Source: an uncultured Sphingomonadaceae bacterium (GTDB lineage: Bacteria; Pseudomonadota; Alphaproteobacteria; Sphingomonadales; Sphingomonadaceae). Taken from it: 64,000 nt of DNA. Below, one piece after another: positions 44,235 through 52,526 of the stretch. Location of the stretch: NCBI GenBank assembly GCA_947488845.1, contig CANLBM010000013.1, forward strand, positions 1 to 64,000, given 5' to 3'. Below the pieces are notes generated by a model. It was not told where the DNA came from. It made no database searches and was given only the letters and a program-made list of their open reading frames with translations. How positions within the stretch are numbered: position 1 is the stretch's first letter; each line of letters opens with the position of its first letter. The position numbers were made by a program, and so were the translations under genes.

Positions 44235-44629
44235 TATTGATTCCTCACTGTTTCTAGAATTAAAGTCTTGGCAGTCTGCAAAACTTGCACGTTATTTTGG
44301 TAATTTCTGGCGGTTTCGAGCATGTCGATCAGCTCGGCAGTTTCATCAACAGCAGCCTCCCAGACATAACCTTCTTTGTCCGCGAGCGGATTTGTCGGGT
44401 CATGACGTTTCTGTGGTGCGGCATCCGTCTTGACGATGCGTTCTACGTCCACCGTAGCGAGATTGTCTTCGACCACTGAACGGAATACAGGACGCATGGC
44501 ACGAAAGGCTTCGTCTTCGCTGGCATAATCCGTCCGGGCATTGGCCAGATTGGACGCGGTGGTGTTCAACCGGACCATCTGGGCCGACATCGCTCTGCTG
44601 GCGACATCAAAGACACTCATACTACCCAT
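44234..44629 (-). CDS. flgC: Flagellar proximal rod protein FlgC
   Basis: Proximal rod subunit of about 131 aa with the rod N-terminus (SVFDVASRAMSAQMVRLNTT, then ASNLANARTD) and C-terminus (ELIDMLETARNYQNNVQVLQTAKTLIL). I prefer the ATG at 44629 because GGAGA lies six bases upstream; an ATG two codons earlier (44635) overlaps that ribosome-binding site. It overlaps or adjoins flgB upstream and flgD downstream. Confidence 0.93.
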   Translation of the reverse strand: MGSMSVFDVASRAMSAQMVRLNTTASNLANARTDYASEDEAFRAMRPVFRSVVEDNLATVDVERIVKTDAAPQKRHDPTNPLADKEGYVWEAAVDETAELIDMLETARNYQNNVQVLQTAKTLILETVRNQ

Positions 44630-44631
44630 GA

Positions 44632-44985
44632 TCATTCTCCTTTCAAGGCGCGCCGGATCGCAGAAACTTGTCCCTGCATGAAGGACAGGGTCGTGCGATA
44701 CTGAATGGCATTTTCGGCAAAAAGTGTCTGTTCGACGGAAAGTTCCACCGTGTTTCCATCCAGAGATGGTTGCAGGGGCACCCGGTAACCGGTGTGGTCG
44801 TTCATCGCCTGATCGAGCGATCCGCCATCTTGCGCTTGCTTCATGGCAAGATCAAAATCGAGGTCCTTGGCTTTATACCCGGGGGTCGAGGCATTCGCGA
44901 TATTTGATGCCAGCATATTCAGGCGTTGTGAGCGAAGCTGTAACGCGTCGCCGTTCAATGCAAATATCTGATCCAAACTAGGCAT
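44632..44985 (-). CDS. flgB: Flagellar proximal rod protein FlgB
   Basis: Proximal rod subunit and first gene of the hook/basal-body operon. The 117-aa protein has LRSQRLNMLASNIANASTPGYKAKDLDF (about 17-44 in pattern), typical of FlgB, and a C-terminus with FAENAIQYRTTLSFMQGQVS. A strong sigma-54-type promoter lies 87-103 bases upstream and two CGGCA-N6-TGCCG sites lie further up, so this operon should be controlled by RpoN and the activator encoded at 52685-53986. Confidence 0.94.
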   Translation of the reverse strand: MPSLDQIFALNGDALQLRSQRLNMLASNIANASTPGYKAKDLDFDLAMKQAQDGGSLDQAMNDHTGYRVPLQPSLDGNTVELSVEQTLFAENAIQYRTTLSFMQGQVSAIRRALKGE

Positions 44986-45071
44986 TGTTTCTAATCCCGT
45001 ATTAATTCGCCGGTCCGGTGACCGTTATAGTTCTTGAGATACACCGTTATTGGAGTATTCGAACATGACTA

Positions 45072-45088
45072 TGCAAAGGGTGTGCCAG
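45072..45088 (-). promoter_or_regulatory. Sigma-54 promoter of the flgB operon
   Basis: On the minus strand CTGGCACA-CCCT-TTGCA matches the sigma-54 consensus (TGGCAC-N5-TTGCW) with the invariant GG and GC at correct spacing. It drives flgB-C-D-E-F-G-H-I-J-K-L. Confidence 0.85.
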
Positions 45089-45170
45089 TTTATCTAGATC
45101 GTCCCGCGTATGTCGGTTTAACCGAGCTCGCAGCGGATGTTTGAGGGTATTTCATTCAGGGTTTTGTCAA

Positions 45171-45190
45171 AGCGGCAAAACCCTGCCGCT
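45171..45190. promoter_or_regulatory. Palindromic activator site 1 (CGGCA-N6-TGCCG)
   Basis: AGCGGCA-AAACCC-TGCCGCT, seven-base perfect arms. The centre is 21 bases (two helical turns) from the next site and about 92 bases upstream of the flgB sigma-54 promoter, a normal enhancer distance. It resembles Caulobacter ftr (FlbD) elements as I remember them. Confidence 0.65.
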
Positions 45191-45193
45191 GAC

Positions 45194-45209
45194 CGGCAAG
45201 TTTTTGCCG
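45194..45209. promoter_or_regulatory. Palindromic activator site 2 (CGGCA-N6-TGCCG)
   Basis: CGGCAAGTTTTTGCCG. It pairs with site 1 on the same face of the helix. It lies just before the downstream stator-like gene as well, so the two sites may serve both directions. Confidence 0.65.
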
Positions 45210-45230
45210 CTCAAATCAGGATTGGGACCA

Positions 45231-45926
45231 ATGGACATTCTAATGACGAACATCTGGCGGTTTTTCGATCCGATGGTATTCGGCATGGTTCTGAGCTGCG
45301 TCTTGATTATGGCCTGGGTTCAAAGCGGTCGTCATTCCATTGTTCGGGGGTTCGCGGCACTCGGGAACAGCAGTGGAAATCCGTTTGAGGAAAGCGGAGA
45401 AAACGCGACCTACATGTGCCGGAGGATTGATTTTACTCTGCGGGAGCAGGGGCTTGCCGGCTTGGAAACGGTACGTAGTGAAGACGCATTTGTAATCCGC
45501 GTTCTTGGTTATCTCGTCAACGCAAAGGATTCAAAGAGTTTTGAGGAATGGGTGCGCCTGGAAGAACATTTTGCCGAAACCAAGCAAAATATGTCCGCTA
45601 GCTATTGGTTCGCGGCGGCGGAGATCGCCCCGGCAATCGGCCTCCTTGGCACGATCACTGGACTTATCCAGCTTTTCGCTACGGGGATTGATCCATTGAA
45701 AATGGGGCCGGCCATGAGCTTCACATTGCTCACGAGCCTATACGGTCTCTTTATTTCCCATATAGTTGCCTTTCCGATTTACGCGCGCCTGCATGCCAGA
45801 GCGGAGGTGCTGAACGCATATAGATCAAAGGTTGTTCAGCATACGATTAACATCGCAATCAGGGAACTGGACGCTGTTAGCCCGGTGCATTTTGTACCGG
45901 CTAATCCGACCATGAAGAATGCGTGA
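45231..45926 (+). CDS. MotA/TolQ/ExbB-type proton-channel protein
   Basis: Second stator-like channel protein. The 231-aa product has a first membrane helix (about 12-28: MVFGMVLSCVLIMAW), a cytoplasmic middle, and two further helices (about 125-145, AEIAPAIGLLGTITGLIQLF, and 160-180, SFTLLTSLYGLFISHIVAFP) matching the conserved MotA/ExbB proton-channel core. It is shorter than MotA and has the ExbB-like three-helix layout. The ATG at 45231 is chosen: an open frame to 45141 would overlap the palindromic sites and is unlikely. The next gene, three bases later, encodes a MotB-like partner. Confidence 0.75.
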   Translation: MDILMTNIWRFFDPMVFGMVLSCVLIMAWVQSGRHSIVRGFAALGNSSGNPFEESGENATYMCRRIDFTLREQGLAGLETVRSEDAFVIRVLGYLVNAKDSKSFEEWVRLEEHFAETKQNMSASYWFAAAEIAPAIGLLGTITGLIQLFATGIDPLKMGPAMSFTLLTSLYGLFISHIVAFPIYARLHARAEVLNAYRSKVVQHTINIAIRELDAVSPVHFVPANPTMKNA

Positions 45927-45929
45927 TCG

Positions 45930-46427
45930 ATGAACGCCGGGCGCACCACTTTATCCTTTCTTGATCTCGCGCTCATGTTGCTCAGCGCGTTTGCCTATAC
46001 GCATTTTGTCAATATTGCTGATGCGGAGACCCAAAGAAAAATGGCGAAAGCAAGCGTTCCGCCCGCCGCGACCCTGGGTTCTTATAACTATACAGCATCG
46101 GACTTTTTTGGCGATAGCAACGCGATGCTTACTGATTTTGCCAAAACAGAAATTGCCGAGATATTGACGGTTCAGCAAAAGCAATTGCTGGTCATCGATG
46201 TCGCTGCCGCACCAGAAGAGCCAAATGGATCGCGCTTGCGACAATGGGAAGCAGTGTCCGCTCGAACCGCCGCTATCGCAGATGCGTTTGAAGCGGCGGG
46301 GCAGAATGGCAAGATGATAGTACTGAAAGTACCGAATAAACTGGTTTCCAAGCCTAGCGAAAAGCAAACGGTGCAACTAACCTTTCTGTCGCCGGAAATA
46401 GATTTATTGTCGCCGAACGAGGAATGA
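45930..46427 (+). CDS. MotB-like protein with degenerate OmpA domain (165 aa)
   Basis: Likely partner of the preceding channel protein. It has one N-terminal hydrophobic helix (about 8-25: LSFLDLALMLLSAFAYTHFV) that includes an Asp (D12) where MotB/ExbD proteins carry their proton-binding residue, then a periplasmic part whose RLRQWEAVSARTAAIADAFEAAG resembles the helix of OmpA-like domains. The rest of that domain is not clearly conserved and the protein is half the length of MotB. It could be a flagella-linked stator or an energiser of another envelope process. A sigma-54 promoter for flgA follows directly. Confidence 0.6.
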   Translation: MNAGRTTLSFLDLALMLLSAFAYTHFVNIADAETQRKMAKASVPPAATLGSYNYTASDFFGDSNAMLTDFAKTEIAEILTVQQKQLLVIDVAAAPEEPNGSRLRQWEAVSARTAAIADAFEAAGQNGKMIVLKVPNKLVSKPSEKQTVQLTFLSPEIDLLSPNEE

Positions 46428-46435
46428 TATTGAAA

Positions 46436-46452
46436 CTGGCATGATATCTGCT
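46436..46452 (+). promoter_or_regulatory. Sigma-54 promoter before flgA
   Basis: CTGGCATG-ATAT-CTGCT keeps the invariant GG and GC of sigma-54 promoters at the right spacing, with mismatches at less critical positions. It lies 35 bases before the flgA start. Confidence 0.7.
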
Positions 46453-46486
46453 TGGTTCCTACGATTAGAGAATAGGATCAAATTTC

Positions 46487-46984
46487 ATGTCCCACTATCA
46501 TTTCCTACTGCCAATCGTTTCTATCTTGTCGATGGGTGCCGGCTCGCCCTTTGAAGACACCGCATCGCTTGATCGAAAGGTTGCATCATATCTGGGGGCT
46601 GAAGTGGGCGACGTCGGTGGTGCTCACGCTGCCATAGACTCCAAGCTCAAGCTCAAGCGCTGTGCGAATGCTATTGAAATATCGGAGACGAACAGAAATG
46701 CGTTGCAGGTTAGTTGCCGGGATCTGGGCTGGCGGATATTTGTGCCCCTTCGCCTCGGCAGAGATCTGGGTAGCCTTGAAGATAATGCTCCTGAGGAACC
46801 GTTGGTGCAAAGAAATCAGCCTGTTACTCTCGTGATCCGGCGTTCAAACTTTAGTATAAGCTATGGTGTTATCGCGCAAAAAAGCGGGGCGATGGGAGAA
46901 TATATTCCAGTCCGCTCCGACCGTAAGTCCAAGGAGTTAATGGCGAGGATCTCCGGTCCAGGTGAAGTCGAAATGACCAATTGA
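46487..46984 (+). CDS. flgA: P-ring assembly chaperone FlgA
   Basis: Periplasmic chaperone for FlgI. The 165-aa product has a hydrophobic signal-like N-terminus (LLPIVSILSMGAG), then the C-terminal SAF-like region with RNQPVTLVIRRSNFSISYGV and a VRSDRKSKELMARISGPGEV ending typical of FlgA. It is shorter than many FlgA proteins (200 or more) because the N-terminal wing domain is reduced. Promoter and position beside other flagellar genes support the call. Confidence 0.85.
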   Translation: MSHYHFLLPIVSILSMGAGSPFEDTASLDRKVASYLGAEVGDVGGAHAAIDSKLKLKRCANAIEISETNRNALQVSCRDLGWRIFVPLRLGRDLGSLEDNAPEEPLVQRNQPVTLVIRRSNFSISYGVIAQKSGAMGEYIPVRSDRKSKELMARISGPGEVEMTN

Positions 46985-47003
46985 AATCTTTTTCCGGAAG
47001 AAC

Positions 47004-47029
47004 TTAATTTTTTCCCAACAGGCCGTAAA
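47004..47029 (+). promoter_or_regulatory. Possible sigma-28 promoter before flgM
   Basis: TTAA-N14-GCCGTAAA resembles the flagellin promoter (TTAA-N15-GCCGTTAA) but has a one-base shorter spacer. It lies about 87 bases before flgM, a gene often under sigma-28. Tentative. Confidence 0.35.
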
Positions 47030-47115
47030 TGGTTATGAAAGAAGTTATAAGCACCGCCGGAGAGGATCCGGCACAACGCAAATTTGCCAGTCTGGCGTAC
47101 TAAGGATGGAATGAT

Positions 47116-47406
47116 ATGAAACCTGTTGATAGCTATTCGGCGATTAATACGCGTTTGGATCGGCCAGCGATGAACGACGTTGCGGCAAAAGCCAGTAATG
47201 GAGTGACCGAGGCGGCAATTACAAAGGCGTCCGGTGCGATCTCAACCACAGCATCGCAGCTGGCGACCGAGAAACCACCATTTGATGCGCAGAAGGTTGC
47301 GGATATAAAACAGCAAATTGCATCTGGCACTTATAAGATCGATACCGATGCGTTAGCGGAAAAAATGCTTAATTCCGGTGTGCTCGGAGTGGATTCAAAA
47401 AAATGA
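47116..47406 (+). CDS. flgM: Anti-sigma-28 factor FlgM
   Basis: Binds and blocks FliA until the hook is complete, then is exported through the flagellum. The 96-aa protein has the FlgM pattern: a disordered, Ala/Ser/Thr-rich N-terminal half and the C-terminal FliA-binding helices (FDAQKVADIKQQIASGTYKI and DTDALAEKMLNSGVLG). It overlaps flgN by four bases. fliA is encoded 3.4 kb downstream. Confidence 0.9.
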   Translation: MKPVDSYSAINTRLDRPAMNDVAAKASNGVTEAAITKASGAISTTASQLATEKPPFDAQKVADIKQQIASGTYKIDTDALAEKMLNSGVLGVDSKK

Positions 47407-47714
47407 ACCAGATAGTTGAGTCTTTCCGCAATTCACAGAATACTCTGGTCTCGGCATTAGACGGACATGATAGCGATGCTATTTTTCAAGCGAGCAAAGA
47501 GCTCAGCAATGCCGTTGCGAAGCTGGGTACGCTGAAATCGGCCGACATTGAGCATTCGTTGCGACCGATCCTGTCAGAAGTCGACGAATTGATGCAGGCA
47601 TCAATCTACCGGCTGCGTTTCTTGCGCGACCATAGCTCTTCGAGATTGCAACTTTTGTCCGGGTGGCGTGTAAATCAGGCAGATACATATTCTGATGCCG
47701 CGCGTGGTCGCTAG
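47403..47714 (+). CDS. flgN: FlgN-like flagellar export chaperone
   Basis: Probable cytosolic chaperone for the hook-associated proteins FlgK and FlgL. The 103-aa protein is wholly helical, with the low sequence conservation expected of FlgN. The call rests mainly on the position directly after flgM, the length and the lack of membrane or catalytic features. It overlaps flgM (ATGA). Confidence 0.65.
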   Translation: MNQIVESFRNSQNTLVSALDGHDSDAIFQASKELSNAVAKLGTLKSADIEHSLRPILSEVDELMQASIYRLRFLRDHSSSRLQLLSGWRVNQADTYSDAARGR

Positions 47715-47763
47715 ACTGCGATAGCCGTGAAATAAATTCGGAATAAGTTCCGCAATCATAATA

Positions 47764-47780
47764 TTGGCATGATCATTGCT
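47764..47780 (+). promoter_or_regulatory. Sigma-54 promoter before the lytic transglycosylase
   Basis: TTGGCATG-ATCA-TTGCT matches the sigma-54 consensus with both invariant dinucleotides. It lies 32 bases before the transglycosylase start, so it also gives the flhA and fliA genes a promoter. Confidence 0.8.
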
Positions 47781-47811
47781 TCTCTCTTTCACAGGAGAAT
47801 TCGAGCAAAAC

Positions 47812-48639
47812 ATGTCAAACCTATCCATCACTCAAAGCTATGAACGGCGCAGTTTGCCGAACGTGATTGCGCAATCCGCGCAACGCAATGGCGTTGATTT
47901 CAAATATCTGATGGCGCAGGCGCAGCTCGAAAGCGGGATGCGTCCGGATGCCAAGGCGAACACGTCCTCGGCAACCGGTCTTTATCAGTTTGTCGAACAG
48001 ACATGGCTCGGCCTCGTTAAGCAAAAAGGTGGCGATTACGGCCTCGGCTGGGCGCAAGATGCGATCTCCCAGAACCGGAATGGCAAGTTCACAATTGCCG
48101 ATAGAGACCAGAAATCAAGCATTCTTGCTTTGAGAAACGACCCGACGCTTTCCGCCAATCTGGCGGGCGAATTTGCGCGGGACAATAGCGATTATCTGAA
48201 AAATCGCATCGGTCGCGAACCGCAATCTGTCGATCTGTATCTCGCGCATTTCCTGGGACCAGCCGGCGCTGGAAAATTTCTAAATGCATTTGATGCCAAT
48301 CCCGACGCACCAGCGGCGCCGTCATTTGCAAATGCCGCGCAATCCAACCGGTCAATATTCTATGATAAGTCTGGTGGTGCACGAAGCTTTCAGGAAATCC
48401 GAAACCTGTTCGCCAGAAAACTTGACAATGCTTCCATGATGGCAGTTGGCGGCAATAGTTTTCCGGCTGCCGGAAGAAACTTGCCGCAATCGCAAAAGCC
48501 GCTCCCGATGGTCCAGCCAGCCGATTATCTCCGGATCGCCAAAAACTACATCAATGATCAGAGCTCTCCAGACAAGTCCAAGCCGTTCGATGAATCGGCT
48601 CGGGTTGCTTATTTGACGCTCGCCACTCTTGGATTATAA
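47812..48639 (+). CDS. Lytic transglycosylase (SLT) for flagellar assembly
   Basis: Peptidoglycan-cleaving enzyme that probably opens the wall for the rod, replacing the hydrolase domain missing from the short FlgJ. The 275-aa product has the SLT catalytic region near residues 25-70: LMAQAQLESGMRPDAKANTS with the catalytic Glu in Q-L-E-S, followed by SATGLYQFVEQTWLG. No signal peptide is obvious, so it may leave through the flagellar export route. The ATG at 47812 follows AGGAGA; the 12 codons upstream of it overlap the promoter and are excluded. flhA begins immediately after the stop. Confidence 0.83.
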   Translation: MSNLSITQSYERRSLPNVIAQSAQRNGVDFKYLMAQAQLESGMRPDAKANTSSATGLYQFVEQTWLGLVKQKGGDYGLGWAQDAISQNRNGKFTIADRDQKSSILALRNDPTLSANLAGEFARDNSDYLKNRIGREPQSVDLYLAHFLGPAGAGKFLNAFDANPDAPAAPSFANAAQSNRSIFYDKSGGARSFQEIRNLFARKLDNASMMAVGGNSFPAAGRNLPQSQKPLPMVQPADYLRIAKNYINDQSSPDKSKPFDESARVAYLTLATLGL

Positions 48640-50754
48640 ATGAACATGATACAGAATATTTTCGCACTGGACAAAGTTGCCGGCCATTTGAAATCGGGAT
48701 TGCTGCCGATGGCGACGCTGTTGCTGGTGATCTTCTTCCTGCTGCCGCTACCGACGATAATGCTGGATATCGGTTTCATTTCCAATATCATGATCTCGCT
48801 TGCCATTCTGATGGTTGCTCTCAACGCGCGCAAGCCGCTCGATTTTTCCAGCTTTCCAACCGTTCTGCTGTTCGCGACGCTTCTTCGTTTGGGACTGAAC
48901 GTCGCATCAACCCGAGTGGTGCTGGTAGAGGGGCATGCGGGCGGCGATTCCGCTGGGCAGATTATCGAAGCCTTTGGCGGATTGCTTCTCGGCGGTAACT
49001 ATGTGGTCGGCATATTCGTGTTCTCCATTGTGATGATTATCAATCTGATCGTCATTACCAAAGGCGCCGGAAGGGTTTCGGAAGTCTCCGCACGCTTCAC
49101 CTTGGATGCTTTGCCTGGCAAGCAGATGGCGATCGACGCTGATCTTAACGCCGGCCTGATTGCTCCGGAAGAAGCAAAGACCCGGAGATCTGAAGTTGCA
49201 ACCGAGGCTGATTTCTATGGATCGATGGATGGTGCGTCGAAATTTGTAAAAGGCGACGCTGTTGCCGGGATCTTGATCCTGGCTGTTAACATCATCGGTG
49301 GTATTGTGCTGGGCCTTACGACCCATGGGCTGTCCTTTGGCGAAGCCGCGAGCACATATTCGATGCTCGCAATCGGTGACGCACTGGTTGCACAGGTTCC
49401 GGCCTTGATACTGTCGATCGCCGCTGCGGCGATCGTGACGCGGGTTTCATCGACCCAGAATCTGGCGGACCAGATCACCGGCCAATTCGGTTCGGGAGCG
49501 GCCTGGGTTCCCGTCGCCGTTATTCTTACGATTCTCGGTGTATTGCCGGGCATGCCACATGTTGTCGTCCTCTCGGCTGCAGCGGTTGCTGGCGGAATCG
49601 CCTTTTATCTGATCCGCAAGCCCAAGCCTGTGGAAGTGACCACTGAACCGGTCGTGGATAAACATCCGGAACAGATAGATTGGGAAGATGTCTCCGAAAA
49701 GGCGCGTCTTGGCATCGAAATCGGATATGGCCTTGTTCCGCTGGTTGAGGACCGCAAGGGTGCGCCGTTAATGAAACGGATTACCGGTATCCGTCGCCAA
49801 ATATCCAAAGAACTGGGTTTTGTAATACCGCTTGTCCGGATCAAAGACGATTTGTCACTGGAACCCAACGGCTATCGGATCATGATGGGGGGAACGGTTC
49901 TGGGTGAGGATACGGTTTGGCCGAATGATTTTATCGCGCTTGATGACGGTCACGTGGATTCGGTAATCGAGGGTCGGCCGTGCAAGGATCCGACATTCGG
50001 AATGGATGCCATTTGGATAAGTGCCGACAAAAAGTCTCAAGCAATCGCTGAAGGTTATACCGTGGTGGATGCACCGACAGTTATCGCGACCCATCTCAAT
50101 GACGTTGTGAGGCGTAATGCAGCGCAGCTGTTTGGCATGGATGAAGCGCAGAAATTGCTCGACTTTCTCAAGGAATCATCGCCACAACTGGTCGACAGCC
50201 TCACACCGCAACCTTTGTCGCTATATACGATTACTGCTATTTGCCGCGATCTTCTCGCCGACAAAGTACCAGTGAAGGACTTTCAGAAAATTTGTCTGGC
50301 AATGTTGGAAGCATCCAGTCTGCACACAGATACAGCACAAATGGTCGACACCATACGACAGAAAATCGGCAATCTGATCGTCCAAACCATGGTGCCCATC
50401 AGCTTGCCCCTTCCGGTCGTGACGCTGGATGCAGAACTGGAAAGTTTGCTCGTTAAGGCGTTGAAAGTGGGCGAAGATGCCAGCTATCCTATTGAACCGC
50501 AACTGGCTCAGAAGATAATCGAAGCCATGGATGAAGCTGCACGCAGCTTGCCGTTGGAAGCCCGTAACGTGGCCCTTATCACGTCACCGGTTGTGCGGCG
50601 TCCGCTTGGCGCTTTGCTTAAACAGCGGTTCCCGGATCTCACGGTTCTTTCCTATCAAGAATTGCCTGATGACAAGTCAATTGAAGTGCTGAGCAAGATC
50701 GGGGTTCCGCAATCCAGCCACACAATGGCTATCACAGATGCAAATCAAAACTAA
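48640..50754 (+). CDS. flhA: Flagellar export gate protein FlhA
   Basis: Core membrane component of the flagellar type III export machine. The 704-aa protein has about eight hydrophobic helices in residues 20-330, with the FHIPEP-type cytoplasmic loop (FSSFPTVLLFATLLRLGLNVASTRVVL and then the conserved GGNYVVGIFVF; DALPGKQMAIDADLNAGLI around 145-165), followed by a large soluble C-terminal domain that docks export substrates. Length is typical. It directly follows the transglycosylase gene and precedes fliA by 20 bases. Confidence 0.97.
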   Translation: MNMIQNIFALDKVAGHLKSGLLPMATLLLVIFFLLPLPTIMLDIGFISNIMISLAILMVALNARKPLDFSSFPTVLLFATLLRLGLNVASTRVVLVEGHAGGDSAGQIIEAFGGLLLGGNYVVGIFVFSIVMIINLIVITKGAGRVSEVSARFTLDALPGKQMAIDADLNAGLIAPEEAKTRRSEVATEADFYGSMDGASKFVKGDAVAGILILAVNIIGGIVLGLTTHGLSFGEAASTYSMLAIGDALVAQVPALILSIAAAAIVTRVSSTQNLADQITGQFGSGAAWVPVAVILTILGVLPGMPHVVVLSAAAVAGGIAFYLIRKPKPVEVTTEPVVDKHPEQIDWEDVSEKARLGIEIGYGLVPLVEDRKGAPLMKRITGIRRQISKELGFVIPLVRIKDDLSLEPNGYRIMMGGTVLGEDTVWPNDFIALDDGHVDSVIEGRPCKDPTFGMDAIWISADKKSQAIAEGYTVVDAPTVIATHLNDVVRRNAAQLFGMDEAQKLLDFLKESSPQLVDSLTPQPLSLYTITAICRDLLADKVPVKDFQKICLAMLEASSLHTDTAQMVDTIRQKIGNLIVQTMVPISLPLPVVTLDAELESLLVKALKVGEDASYPIEPQLAQKIIEAMDEAARSLPLEARNVALITSPVVRRPLGALLKQRFPDLTVLSYQELPDDKSIEVLSKIGVPQSSHTMAITDANQN

Positions 50755-50774
50755 CTACCAATCGGAAGTACGCT

Positions 50775-51494
50775 ATGTTGAAAACAAAGAGCCGCGCATC
50801 CCAAGCCTACGGCGCGATGAGAATAGACGAAAATCGGCTGATTGAAGAAAATCAGTCGTTGGTTACAAAGATTGCATGGCAGGTAAAATCATTTGCGCCC
50901 GACCAGATGGAGATCGAAGACCTGATTCAGGTCGGACTGGTCGCAATGGTCGAGGCTGCAAAGAAATATGTCGATCAAGGACATAGTTTCAGTACTTATC
51001 TATACGTCCGTGTCCGAGGCGCAATGATTGATGATTTGAGATCAACATGCAATTTGCGCAGAACGTCGGTTGATTGGCATAAGAAAGTGCGCAGGTGTCG
51101 GGACAAGCTGGTGAAGGAGCTTGGCCGGGAGCCCGATGAGTCAGAACTGGCGCTGGGGCTGGATATGGATCCTGCCGATTTCCGCAAACACGCAGATAGG
51201 GCGATTGACGTACATCTCGGTTCACTCGACGAAGTGTATTGCGATTCCAGTAGCTGGTTTACGGACCAGGAAGACGATCAGCATGAAAAGTTGGAAAAGT
51301 CGCAGATGGTGGAACTGCTGTCTGCAAATCTGAAGCAGCTGAACGAACGTGAACAACTCATACTCAATTGCTATTTTGTGGAGGAGATGCAGCTTGATGA
51401 GATTGGTGAGATACTCGGTGTATCTTCAGTGCGCATATGCCAGATCAAAAAACGGGCACTGGAAAAACTTCAAGTTGCCATGACTATGAACTAG
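50775..51494 (+). CDS. fliA: Flagellar sigma factor FliA (sigma-28)
   Basis: RNA polymerase sigma factor for late flagellar genes, held by FlgM until the hook is finished. The 239-aa protein has sigma region 2 (QMEIEDLIQVGLVAMVEAAK near 36-57, then FSTYLYVRVRGAMIDDLRS), region 3, and region 4 HTH (LDEIGEILGVSSVRICQIKKRALEKL at about 205-232 in pattern). A candidate target promoter lies before the flagellin gene. A strong bidirectional terminator follows. Confidence 0.96.
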   Translation: MLKTKSRASQAYGAMRIDENRLIEENQSLVTKIAWQVKSFAPDQMEIEDLIQVGLVAMVEAAKKYVDQGHSFSTYLYVRVRGAMIDDLRSTCNLRRTSVDWHKKVRRCRDKLVKELGREPDESELALGLDMDPADFRKHADRAIDVHLGSLDEVYCDSSSWFTDQEDDQHEKLEKSQMVELLSANLKQLNEREQLILNCYFVEEMQLDEIGEILGVSSVRICQIKKRALEKLQVAMTMN

Positions 51495-51543
51495 TTTTCT
51501 CTGTAGCATTTACCAACAACTCACTGTCGGTTCTGATCAATAA

Positions 51544-51577
51544 AAAAAGCCTCCTCCTGACCAGGAAGAGGCTTTTT
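51544..51577. terminator. Bidirectional terminator between fliA and the flagellin gene
   Basis: AAAAAGCCTC and GAGGCTTTTT flank an inner TCCT-GACC-AGGA hairpin, with an A-tract on one side and a T-tract on the other. It serves the convergent fliA and flagellin transcripts. Confidence 0.9.
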
Positions 51578-51597
51578 CGTATTGATGGAGTCTGATA

Positions 51598-52413
51598 TTA
51601 CCGGAGCAGGCTGAGAACAGACTGCTGAGACTGGTTCGCCTGCGACAACATCGCCGTCGAAGCCTGGCTCAGGATCTGGTTTTTTGCCAGTTCGGTTGTT
51701 TCAGCAGAGAAGTCGACGTCCATGATACGCGAACGTGATTCCGAGATGTTCGCCACGCGATCCGACAGGTTGGAAATCGTGGTTTGCAGACGGTTCTGGT
51801 CGGCACCCAAAGAAGCCTGTGCGGTTGTGACCGTATCTAGAGCGGTATCCAGAAGGCCAAGTGCAGTGGTTGCGCCAGCTTCGGTGCTGATGTCCAAGGC
51901 GTCAATACCCAGAGTCGCGGCCGTGACATCTGTCAAAGTGATCGCCACCGTCTGACTGGCGTCGCTGCCGGTCTGGATGTTGATTGTAGCGTTGGTTCCG
52001 TCAAGCAATGCAACATCGTTGAAGGTTGTCCGCGACGCAACATCACCGATCTGTGCAATCAAAGCGGTAACTTCGGTCTGAAGGTTGTCGCGGTCGCCGG
52101 TCGAAAGCGTACCGTTGGCAGACTGGACAGACAGTTCACGCATACGCTGCATCATACTGGTGATTTCGTTCATGCCACCTTCAGCAGTCTGCGCCAGCGA
52201 AATGCCGTCGTTCGAGTTACGAATGGCCATGTTCAGTCCACGGACTTCCGAGGTCATACGTGTGGCGATCGAGTAGCCAGCAGCATCGTCCGCAGCTGAG
52301 TTTACTCGGCTACCGGTTGAAAGGCGTTCGATAGATTTTGCGAGACCCATTTCAGCTTGGTTAGAAGCATAGCTGGTGCGCATGGCGGTTACATTGGTTC
52401 CGATTACAGTCAT
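51598..52413 (-). CDS. fliC: Flagellin
   Basis: Filament subunit. The 271-aa protein has the conserved N-terminal helices ([20 protein letters not shown] with [22 protein letters not shown] after it) and C-terminal helices ([20 protein letters not shown] ending [10 protein letters not shown]). The middle is very short, so the outer D2/D3 domains are missing, as in many alphaproteobacterial flagellins. It is the only flagellin gene in the window. A sigma-28-like promoter lies upstream and it is divergent from the sigma-54 activator gene. Confidence 0.96.
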   Translation of the reverse strand: MTVIGTNVTAMRTSYASNQAEMGLAKSIERLSTGSRVNSAADDAAGYSIATRMTSEVRGLNMAIRNSNDGISLAQTAEGGMNEITSMMQRMRELSVQSANGTLSTGDRDNLQTEVTALIAQIGDVASRTTFNDVALLDGTNATINIQTGSDASQTVAITLTDVTAATLGIDALDISTEAGATTALGLLDTALDTVTTAQASLGADQNRLQTTISNLSDRVANISESRSRIMDVDFSAETTELAKNQILSQASTAMLSQANQSQQSVLSLLR

Positions 52414-52490
52414 GATCTTGTCCTTTTCACAGTTCGAATAGTCGTTTCATCTAACGGGTCACCTCGACAGATGAAGCGGCCTCGAGGAAG

Positions 52491-52517
52491 TTAACGGCGG
52501 GCCCGAAATATAATTAA
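52491..52517 (-). promoter_or_regulatory. Sigma-28 promoter of the flagellin gene
   Basis: On the minus strand TTAA-N15-GCCGTTAA, close to the sigma-28 consensus TAAA-N15-GCCGATAA with exact spacing. It lies about 78 bases upstream of the flagellin start. Confidence 0.7.
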
Positions 52518-52526
52518 GTGAAAAGG

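Noticed and set aside
45141..45230. Extended N-terminus for the MotA/ExbB-like protein
   Set aside because: This stretch contains the two palindromic regulatory sites and encodes a repetitive peptide; the ATG at 45231 starts a normal membrane protein.
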